The notes beneath the pieces were generated by a model. It saw only the letters and a program-made list of their open reading frames with translations. It did not search any database and was not told the DNA's origin. The translations under genes were made by a program, and so were the position numbers. Below, in pieces: positions 57,275-64,000 of a DNA stretch of 64,000 nt. Origin of the DNA: Marmoricola sp. OAE513 (lineage in GTDB: Bacteria > Actinomycetota > Actinomycetes > Propionibacteriales > Nocardioidaceae); NCBI RefSeq assembly GCF_040546585.1, contig NZ_JBEPOC010000001.1, positions 1,178,001 to 1,242,000 of the forward strand, in the 5' to 3' direction. Position 1 is the first letter of the stretch, and every line of letters begins with the position of its first letter.

Positions 57275-58833
57275 CGCAGGCGCCCGGTCGCCGTCGGCAC
57301 CGACCGCCCGCGCAGCACGTGGTCACCGGCCGGTTGCCAGTGCGGTTGCTCCGTCGCACCCGCCTCCTGCACCGAGGACCAGGCCACCAGGACGTGACCG
57401 GGGACGGTCTTGGACAGGTCGCACAACCGGGCTGCGGAGTTCACCGAGTCGCCGATGACGGTGTACTCGAAACGGGTCTCGACACCGATGTTGCCCGCTA
57501 CTGCTTCGCCGGTGGCGACACCGATGCCGGCCTCGATCTCGGCGACCTCCTCGGCCAGGCGTCCGGCGATCCGCCGGGCCGCCGTCAGAGCAGCGAGCGC
57601 GTGCTTCTCCTGGTCGACCGGTGCCCCGAAGATCGCCAGCGCGGCGTCCCCCATGAACTTGTTGACGAACCCGCCCTGGGCGTCGACCTCCTCGACCACG
57701 ACGCCGAGGAACTTGTTGAGCGTCTCGACGACCTCGATCGGGGAGCGCTCGGTCGCGTACGCCGTCGAACCGATCAGGTCGATGAACAGGACCGAGACCA
57801 CCCGGGTCTCGCCGCCGAGCACGACGTTGCCCTCAGCGGCCGCGGCCGCGACGTCCTTGCCGACGTGGCGGCCGAACATGTCCCGGATCGCCTCGCGCTC
57901 GCGCAGCCCGGTGGCCATGTCGTTGAATCCCGCCTGCAGCAGGCCGAGCTCGGTGCCGTCGAAGACGGTGACCTCGGTGTTGAAGTCACCAGCGCGGACC
58001 CGTCCCAGCGCGTAGCGCACCGAGGCGATCGGGGCGACCACCGAGCGCGCGTTCAGCACCGTGACCAGCAGACCGAAGACCAGCACCACCCCGGAGAGGG
58101 CGAGCGCGATGATCGCGACCCGGTCCTTGGACATGTCGTCGCTGGTCAGCGCGACGATCGCGACGATCACCATGCCGGCCGTCGGTGCCGCCGTGCCGAT
58201 GCCCCAGAAGAGGAGCATCCGCGCCTGGACGCCGGTCATGCCGCGTCGGCTGCGGGCCTGGCCGGTGAGAGCCTGGGCGGCGATCGGTCGGAGCGCGAAC
58301 TCGGTGAGCAGGTAGGCGACCGTGCTGACCACCAGACCGCTGATCGCGATCGCGAAGCCGGTGCCCAGAGCCCGGTCGGGCTGGAGGATGAGGCTCTGGA
58401 TGGTGAAGACCACCACGGCGCCTGCCCACAGGCCACCCTGGATCCAGGTCAGCCGGATCGGCGTCCGCAGGGCCGCCCGGCGCTCCTTCGAGGTCGGCGT
58501 CCGCCCCTCGAGCGCCCAGCGCAACCGGCGCAGGCTGCTGATGGTCCCCCAGAACCCTCCGACCAGCACCGAAACACCCACGTACGTCGGCACGGCGATC
58601 GCCAGACCGATCACGCTGGCCCGGTTCAACGCCTCCGTCGGCAGCACGAAGACCGAGATCACGAACACGACGCACGCACCGATCAGGTGCGTGGTGACGA
58701 GCATCGCGGTCAGCAGCAGCTGGAGACGGACCCGGAGTCGCTTGGGCGACTGGGTCGCCGGGCCGAGCAGGATCGATCCGAAGGGGGCACGCTGCCCCTG
58801 CGGACCGCGCCCCTTCCGCCCCCGTCTCGCCAT
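57271..58833 (-). CDS. membrane-bound class III adenylate/guanylate cyclase
   Basis: 520 aa from ATG 58833 (M-A-R-R-G-R-K-G-R-G); upstream ORF rejected. About six membrane helices (45-275), HAMP-like segment (S-V-V-A-P-I-A-S-V-R-Y-A-L ...), then the cyclase domain (about 335-500): metal Asp in V-L-F-I-D-L-I-G-S-T, substrate Lys and second Asp in N-K-F-M-G-D, transition-state region D-S-V-N-S-A-A-R-L. All key residues present, so active cAMP synthesis is likely; the N-terminal sensor ligand is unknown. Confidence 0.92.
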   Translation of the reverse strand: MARRGRKGRGPQGQRAPFGSILLGPATQSPKRLRVRLQLLLTAMLVTTHLIGACVVFVISVFVLPTEALNRASVIGLAIAVPTYVGVSVLVGGFWGTISSLRRLRWALEGRTPTSKERRAALRTPIRLTWIQGGLWAGAVVVFTIQSLILQPDRALGTGFAIAISGLVVSTVAYLLTEFALRPIAAQALTGQARSRRGMTGVQARMLLFWGIGTAAPTAGMVIVAIVALTSDDMSKDRVAIIALALSGVVLVFGLLVTVLNARSVVAPIASVRYALGRVRAGDFNTEVTVFDGTELGLLQAGFNDMATGLREREAIRDMFGRHVGKDVAAAAAEGNVVLGGETRVVSVLFIDLIGSTAYATERSPIEVVETLNKFLGVVVEEVDAQGGFVNKFMGDAALAIFGAPVDQEKHALAALTAARRIAGRLAEEVAEIEAGIGVATGEAVAGNIGVETRFEYTVIGDSVNSAARLCDLSKTVPGHVLVAWSSVQEAGATEQPHWQPAGDHVLRGRSVPTATGRLR

Positions 58834-58859
58834 CACCTCAGCATCCTCGCACTGCGACG

Positions 58860-59732
58860 TCAGCCCGCGACGGTGCTGACCAGCGCGCCCGAGAACGAGA
58901 TCAGGTGCGCGGCCACCAGGTCGGGACGACTTACTTGCGGGCAGTGCCCGCAGTCCTCGAGCACGACGACCTCGGCGCCGGGCGCCAGCCCGCGAACGGC
59001 CTCGGCACCCTCGACCAGCGTGAGCTTGTCGTGACGCCCCCACAGGACCAGGACCGGGACGCCGACGTGGTCGCGCGAGATCATCCGCAGCTCGCCGAGC
59101 AGCTCGACGGCGTTGCCGAGAACACGGGAGACGTGCGCGCGGGACGGGAAGTTCACGTCGGCCACCGCGGCCGCGACGCCGGGCAGCACCTTCGCGGTGC
59201 CGCCGGCGATGAAGTTGTAGCCGACGATCGTGAGCAGCCGGAACACCCTGGTCGGCACCGGGACCGTCATCAGCGGCTGGAGCCACGGGTTGTTCTCGAG
59301 CAGGTCCAGGATCCACGAGTGGCTGAAGCCGGCGGGTGCGACCGGGACGATCCCGCTGACCACGGACCGCGGGTCCTGGCCGGCGCGGATCGCGACGACG
59401 CCGCCGAGGGAGTTGCCCACGACGACCGGCGGGATGCCGTCGATCGTCCAGCGCTCCACGGCGGCGGCGAGGAACGCATCGAGCTGCGGCAGGGATTCTC
59501 CCGGCTCGAGCGGGTCTGCCTCGCCGTAACCGGGCATGTCCAGCGCGACAGCGCGACACCCGGCTTCGTCGAGCTGCTCGAGGACGGGGAGCCAGGTGCC
59601 CGCGTGGTCACCGAAGCCGTGCAGCAGCACGAGCACCGGGCCGGGCGCTGCCGAGTGCGGGCCGACCTCCAGCGCTCGGGTCTGCCAGCGCGCCAGCAAC
59701 GGGCGCGACACGACGACTCCGGAACGACCCAC
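58860..59732 (-). CDS. alpha/beta hydrolase
   Basis: 290 aa from GTG 59732, preceded by GAGGT nine bases upstream; GTG 59759 is an alternative nine codons longer. Oxyanion H-G-F-G-D-H, nucleophile elbow G-N-S-L-G-G, acid W-G-R-H-D and final His in D-C-G-H-C-P. Lipase/esterase-type fold, substrate unknown. Precedes the cyclase gene by 26 bases on the same strand. Confidence 0.87.
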   Translation of the reverse strand: MGRSGVVVSRPLLARWQTRALEVGPHSAAPGPVLVLLHGFGDHAGTWLPVLEQLDEAGCRAVALDMPGYGEADPLEPGESLPQLDAFLAAAVERWTIDGIPPVVVGNSLGGVVAIRAGQDPRSVVSGIVPVAPAGFSHSWILDLLENNPWLQPLMTVPVPTRVFRLLTIVGYNFIAGGTAKVLPGVAAAVADVNFPSRAHVSRVLGNAVELLGELRMISRDHVGVPVLVLWGRHDKLTLVEGAEAVRGLAPGAEVVVLEDCGHCPQVSRPDLVAAHLISFSGALVSTVAG

Positions 59733-59842
59733 GAGATCCCCACCTCTTGTTGAGCTCACACCAGGAGAACCTAGGCGAGCAGCACCGCCGCCACACCGGT
59801 TATCGGGATCTCGTGCGAGCGGGGCGGATCAGCCCCGGGCTC

Positions 59843-61052
59843 CTACCGTTGAGCCGGCCGGTAGGCGGTGACGACGACAGCACCCCCGAGGCCGATGTTG
59901 TGCTGCAGTGCCACACCGTCCTTCGTCGCGGCGCTCGCGACCTGGCGCGCTTCCGCCTGCCCGCGCAGCTGCCAGGTCATCTCGGCGCACTGCGCCAGCC
60001 CGGTCGCGCCCAACGGGTGTCCCTTGGAGATCAGGCCGCCCGACGGGTTGACCACCCAGCGCCCGCCGTACGTCGTGTCGCCGGCGTCGACGAGGTGGTG
60101 CGCCTCGCCCTCGGCGGCGAGTCCGAGCGCCTCGTAGGTGATCAGCTCGTTGGGGGCGAAGCAGTCGTGCAGCTCGATCACGTCGACGTCGGCCGGCGTG
60201 ATCTGCGCCTGTTCGTAGACCTTCTCGGCCGCCTTGCGGCTCATGTCGGCGCCGACCAGGTTGATCGCCGAGGCGGTGTCGAAGGTCGAACGCATGTCGG
60301 TCACCATCGCCTGCCCGACGATCTCGACGGCCTGCTCGGCCAGACCGTTCTCCTCGACGAACCGCTCGCTGGCGAGCACCGCGGCGCCCGAGCCGTCGGA
60401 GGTCGGCGAGCACATCAACCGGGTCAGGCCGGCCTCGGCGTAGACCATCTTGGCGTTCTTGATGTCCTCGAGCTCGTACACGTCGCGGAACTGCGCGTAC
60501 GGGTTGTTCGCCGAGTGCCGGTGGTTCTTCTCGGCGATCTTGGCGAAGTGCTCCGGGGTCGAGCCGTACTTCTCGTTGTGCTCCAACCCGGCCGCACCGA
60601 ACATCCAGGGCGCGGCCGGGAAGGCGAACTCGCGCATCTCGGCCAGCGCGACGATGTGCTTCATCAGCGGCTGCTCGCGGTCCTCGTACGCCGTGGTCAG
60701 CGACCCCGGCTGCATCTTCTCAAAACCCAGGGCCAGGGTGCAGTCGGCCAGGCCGCCGCGGATCGCGTTCGCAGCCAGGTAGAGCGCGGTGGACCCGGTG
60801 GAGCAGTTGTTGTTCACGTTGGTGATCGGGATGCCGGTCATGCCGAGCTCGTAGACGGCGCGCTGCCCGGCGGTCGACTCGCCGTACATGAAACCGACGT
60901 GCGCCTGCTCGACATTCTCGAACGCGATGCCGGCGTCCTCGAGCGCCTTGGTCCCGGCCTCCTTGGCCATCACCGGGTAGTCGGCCGCGTCCTCGCGTCC
61001 GGGGCTTCTCGAACTTCGTCATGCCGACGCCGACGACGTACACCTTGTTCAC
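59843..61052 (-). CDS. thiolase / lipid-transfer protein family acyltransferase (single-base frameshift)
   Basis: About 402 aa once corrected. GTG 61052 with AGGAGA site starts [17 protein letters not shown], then the frame breaks at a G4 run (61001-61004, plus strand). Dropping one base gives [13 protein letters not shown] and an intact remainder. Nucleophile Cys83 in [15 protein letters not shown] and G-H-P-L-G-A-T-G follow the SCPx/Ltp thiolase pattern seen in sterol side-chain and lipid degradation. Neighbours (acyl-CoA ligase, SDR) support a degradative role. Confidence 0.88.
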
Positions 61053-61136
61053 GGGCTCTCCTGGCTTACGGGGACGGTGAGAGCACCTTCGCTGCTGCGG
61101 GCGCCGAAGGCAACAGCTCGGCTCTCGCGTCCGCGG

Positions 61137-62768
61137 TCATGCGTCCAGGTCGACCAGCACGCGTTTGAGGACCTTGCCGGCCGGGTTGCGCGGCAGCTCC
61201 TCGAGGAAGGTGACGTCGCGCGGGACCTTGAACCGGGCCAACGTGGAGCGGACGTAGGTCCGGACGTCGTCCTCGGTGAGGTCGGAACCCTGGGGGCCAC
61301 GCACGATGAAGACGCTGATGCGGGCACCGAACTCCTCGTCCGGTACGCCGATCGCCGCCACCTCCAGCACACCGGGGTGCGCCGCCAGGCACTCCTCGAC
61401 CTCGCCGGGGAAGAGGTTCTCACCACCGGAGATGATCATCTCGTCGTCACGGCCGTCGACGAAGAGCAGACCGTTCTCGTCGAAGTGGCCGACGTCGCCC
61501 GACGACATCAGGCCGCCGACGATCTCCTTGCCGCCGCCACCGGTGTAGCCGGAGAACTGGACGCCGTTGGCGACGAAGATCCGCCCGGTCTCCCCGACGG
61601 GGAGCTCGCGCCCGGTGTCGTCGAGGATCTTCACGGTCGACCCGAGGAAGGCGCTGCCGACGGTGCCCGGGTGGATCGCGAGCTCCTCGGGACTCGCGAT
61701 CGAGACGTAGGCGACCTCGGTCGAGGCGTAGAGGTTGCGCAGCACCGGGCCGAACGCCTCGGTCACCCGGACGGCCAGGTCGGCGCCGAGCTGCGAGCCC
61801 CCGGAGAGCACCACCGACAGGCTGCTGAGGTCCAGCCCCGCACGCGCCTCGGGGCCGAGGTCGACGATCCGCTGGAGCATCACCGGGACGGCGGCCAGCA
61901 TGGTCACCTTGTTGCGCTCGATGCTGGCCAGCGTCGCTGCGGGGTCGAAGTACCGGCGCATCACCACGGTCATACCGAGCGTGATACCGAGCATCAGCTG
62001 GGCGTAGCCGAGCGAGTGGAAGAACGGCGGGCAGGCCTCGAGCACGCCGCCGCTGCGGTAGGGCACCTTCACGAACAGACCGCCGACCGGGATCAGCGAG
62101 CGCGGGTTGGGGCGCTCGGTGCCCTTCGGCCGTCCGGTGGTGCCGCTGGTCAGGATGATCACCTTCGCCTGCGCCGCGGGCTTCGGCGGCAGCGCGGTCG
62201 ACCCGGAGGCGATGGCGGACTCGAGTGTCGGGGTGGTGCCAAGCGTGCTCGGGTCCTCGATCCAGGCGAGGTAGGTACCTCCGCGGGTGCGCACACCCTC
62301 GACCAGCGGCGCGTAGCCCTGGTCGACGACGAGGATGTCGATGCCCTCGCGCTCGCAGACGTCCACGATCGCGGGCCCGCCGAAGTCGGTGTTCAGGTAG
62401 ATCAGCCGGGCGCCGATCATCGCCGCGGCGAAGGAGGCCTCCACGAAACCGCGGTGGTTGCGGGCCAGGATGCCGATCCCGCTGCCGGCGGCGAACCCGT
62501 CGTCGAGCCAGGTGTTGGCGAGCGCGGTCGCGCGGGCGAGCAGCTCGCCGTACGTCAGGGTGCCGAGCTCGTCGACCACTGCGGCGCGGTCGGGGTAGCG
62601 CTCGCCGGAGAAGACCAGCACACCGCCCATCGGCCCGTAGGTCCGCATGCCGCGGACGCCGCGGTAGAAGACGGTGGGCCGGTCGAGCCGGAACAGACCG
62701 GCGCGCACGGCTTCGCGGAACGACAGCGCCTCGAGGGCGAGCGTCCGGGGGAGACTGGAGAACTTCAT
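61137..62768 (-). CDS. acyl-CoA synthetase (AMP-forming)
   Basis: 543 aa. P-loop L-T-S-G-T-T-G-R-P-K-G at 206-216, Y-A-S-T-E-V-A-Y, S-G-D-V-G, the G-R-D-D-E-M-I-I-S-G-G-E-N hinge and catalytic Lys in N-P-A-G-K-V-L. FadD-type enzyme that activates a fatty or steroid-derived acid for the adjacent thiolase. ATG 62768. Substrate not determinable from sequence. Confidence 0.93.
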   Translation of the reverse strand: MKFSSLPRTLALEALSFREAVRAGLFRLDRPTVFYRGVRGMRTYGPMGGVLVFSGERYPDRAAVVDELGTLTYGELLARATALANTWLDDGFAAGSGIGILARNHRGFVEASFAAAMIGARLIYLNTDFGGPAIVDVCEREGIDILVVDQGYAPLVEGVRTRGGTYLAWIEDPSTLGTTPTLESAIASGSTALPPKPAAQAKVIILTSGTTGRPKGTERPNPRSLIPVGGLFVKVPYRSGGVLEACPPFFHSLGYAQLMLGITLGMTVVMRRYFDPAATLASIERNKVTMLAAVPVMLQRIVDLGPEARAGLDLSSLSVVLSGGSQLGADLAVRVTEAFGPVLRNLYASTEVAYVSIASPEELAIHPGTVGSAFLGSTVKILDDTGRELPVGETGRIFVANGVQFSGYTGGGGKEIVGGLMSSGDVGHFDENGLLFVDGRDDEMIISGGENLFPGEVEECLAAHPGVLEVAAIGVPDEEFGARISVFIVRGPQGSDLTEDDVRTYVRSTLARFKVPRDVTFLEELPRNPAGKVLKRVLVDLDA

Positions 62769-62805
62769 GGCCGAGAAAGCTCCGGGAGGGCGGTGGAGGA
62801 AGGGG

Positions 62806-63708
62806 TCAGATCGCGTTCTTGCGGATCACGTCGCCCAGCGCGGGGCTGATCGACTCCGCGAAGCTGACCCAGCTGGCGACGAGCGGCGTCACGCGGCGCG
62901 AGCGGCTGACCGTCGCGTCGCAGACGACCTCGGCCGCCTGGTCCATCGTCAGGGCCGGCATCCGGTTGTAGAGCTTGGTGGGACTGATCATCGGCGTGCG
63001 CACCAGCGGCATCCGCACCGAGGTGAAGACGATCCCGTCGCCGAGGACCTCCCCCTGCACGCAGTCGGACCACGCCTCGAGGGCAGCCTTGGAGGCGGTG
63101 TAGCCGGAGAAGCGTGACGGCCGCAGCAGGGCCGCCCAGCTGGAGATGTTGATGACCTGGCCGGACTCGCGCTCGACCATCGTCGGAAGCAGACCCATCG
63201 TCAGCCGGACGGCGGCGAAGTAGTTGAGGTGCATCGGGCGTTCGAAGTCCTGGAAGCGCTCCTGGGAGTGCCGAACCTTGCGCCGGATGGACATGCCCGC
63301 GTTGTTGACCAGGACGTCGACGTGGCCGTGCCGGTCGAGGACCTTGGTGACCAGCGCATCGATCTGGTCGAAGTCAGCCAGGTCGCAGCGGTAGGCCACG
63401 GCCGTGCCGCCGTCGGCAGTGATCTCCTCGACGACCTCGGCAAGCTGGTCCTCGCTGCGTGCGACCACGAGCACCTCGGCGCCGGCGGCGGCCAGGTGCA
63501 CGGCGGCCGCACGGCCGATGCCGGAGGAGGCGCCGGTGATCAGGACAACCTTGCCGCCGACGGCCTTGCGCAGCGCGGAAGCGCCCTTGCTGTCACCGAT
63601 GCGGCCCACGGACCGGTTCAGCACCGACCGCGAGCTGATCGGCGTCGCCCCGAACGAGTTCGCCCGCTGCACGACTGCCTTCGCGATACCGCGTCCGCTC
63701 AGATCCAT
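62806..63708 (-). CDS. SDR family oxidoreductase
   Basis: 300 aa from ATG 63708. An N-terminal extension of about 50 residues precedes T-G-A-S-S-G-I-G, N-N-A-G-M, catalytic Ser in I-S-S-W-A and Y-T-A-S-K. A-R-S after the second strand suggests NADP(H). A -10 box TATCCT (63720-63715) ends six bases before the ATG, so the mRNA may be leaderless. Controlled from the same divergent region as the next gene, under the KstR-like box. Confidence 0.9.
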   Translation of the reverse strand: MDLSGRGIAKAVVQRANSFGATPISSRSVLNRSVGRIGDSKGASALRKAVGGKVVLITGASSGIGRAAAVHLAAAGAEVLVVARSEDQLAEVVEEITADGGTAVAYRCDLADFDQIDALVTKVLDRHGHVDVLVNNAGMSIRRKVRHSQERFQDFERPMHLNYFAAVRLTMGLLPTMVERESGQVINISSWAALLRPSRFSGYTASKAALEAWSDCVQGEVLGDGIVFTSVRMPLVRTPMISPTKLYNRMPALTMDQAAEVVCDATVSRSRRVTPLVASWVSFAESISPALGDVIRKNAI

Positions 63709-63750
63709 GCACGAAGGATAGGGGTCGAGGGTTGAAGGCGTCTTCAGAAC

Positions 63751-63764
63751 TAGAACGTGTTCTT
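63751..63764. promoter_or_regulatory. KstR-like operator in divergent promoter
   Basis: TAGAACGTGTTCTT, with perfect core AGAAC-GT-GTTCT, matches the KstR cholesterol-regulon consensus TnnAACnnGTTnnA except for the last base. It overlaps the start of a -35 TTGTTT (63763-63768), which lies 17 bases from -10 TACCCT (63786-63791). Confidence 0.65.
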
Positions 63765-63797
63765 GTTTACACCACTGCGAGCCCCTACCCTCCTCGC

Positions 63798-64000
63798 ATG
63801 AGCACACCGAAGCGCGTCGTCGTCTGGGGTACCGGGGTCGTCGGCAAGATGGTCATCGCCGAGATCGTGAAGAGCCCCGTTTTCGAGCTGGTCGGCGTCG
63901 GGGTGAGCAACCCCGAGAAGGTCGGCAAGGACGCCGGCGAGATCTGCGGCATCGACGCGACCGGCGTGATCGCGACCGACTCGGTCGAGGAGCTCGTGGC
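63798..64000 (+). CDS. dihydrodipicolinate reductase-like NAD(P)-binding protein (5' part, runs off window)
   Basis: First 67 residues only. M-S-T-P-K-R-V-V-V-W-G-T-G-V-V-G-K-M shows a Rossmann G-x-G-x-x-G, followed by A-E-I-V-K-S-P-V-F-E-L-V-G-V-G-V, the start of dihydrodipicolinate/amine dehydrogenase-like reductases. ATG 63798 is six bases after a -10 box (leaderless). Shares the KstR-like region with the SDR gene. The catalytic domain lies outside the window. Confidence 0.8.
   Translation, partial: MSTPKRVVVWGTGVVGKMVIAEIVKSPVFELVGVGVSNPEKVGKDAGEICGIDATGVIATDSVEELV

Overview
The window is GC-rich DNA from an actinobacterium. A lineage near Nocardioides (Propionibacteriales) is my best guess, inferred from the gene order tRNA-Thr, tRNA-Met, rpmG, two MaoC dehydratases, murB, tRNA-Trp, secE, nusG, rplKA, rplJL, rpoBC, from a complete mce lipid-import operon, from GTG/TTG starts with ATGA, GTGA and TGATG gene overlaps, from leaderless-type promoters and from a LexA box of the CGAAC-N4-GTTCG type. 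No 16S gene is present, so the genus is not proven. LAYOUT. 1-26950 is mostly minus strand and is the transcription/translation core read right to left: tRNA-Thr, tRNA-Met, rpmG, two MaoC proteins, murB, then (after a plus-strand group of an aminotransferase, an adenosine deaminase-like gene and a small membrane protein) tRNA-Trp, secE, nusG, rplK, rplA, rplJ, rplL, and at the far left rpoB and the first 760 codons of rpoC. Between rplL and rpoB sits an entire Mce importer: ATPase, two YrbE permeases, MceA to MceF and two Mce-associated proteins, one carrying a J-like domain without its HPD motif. 27.0-31.2 kb holds amidase, LrgB/LrgA, tag glycosylase and pirin genes. 31.2-33.7 kb has a DEAD-box helicase and a PrmC-like methyltransferase, followed by a head-to-head array of 32-nt repeats. 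34.0-39.3 kb is a redox cluster (SDR, aldehyde dehydrogenase, DUF2236 protein, divergent P450 and TetR) around a 22-bp palindrome. 39.3-47.0 kb is a four-gene amidoligase/ATP-grasp/transglutaminase/metallopeptidase operon, the least understood system here. 47-49.7 kb is an MMPL transporter divergent from an HxlR regulator. 50.2-56.0 kb is the SOS-controlled imuA-imuB-dnaE2 mutasome. 56.1-59.8 kb has an NmrA-like protein, a small membrane protein, a membrane adenylate cyclase and an alpha/beta hydrolase. 59.8-64.0 kb is a lipid/steroid-type group (thiolase, acyl-CoA ligase, SDR and a divergent reductase-like gene) with a KstR-like operator. CROSS-CUTTING. Four genes (mceE, the mce ATPase, nusG, thiolase) each carry exactly one surplus base, beside short G/C runs in most cases. 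Because nusG is normally indispensable, this looks more like sequencing or assembly error than gene decay. A short dispersed repeat (core GCTCGACGACC) occurs at six sites and is read in frame inside three proteins. No gene-free stretch exceeds 300 bases.
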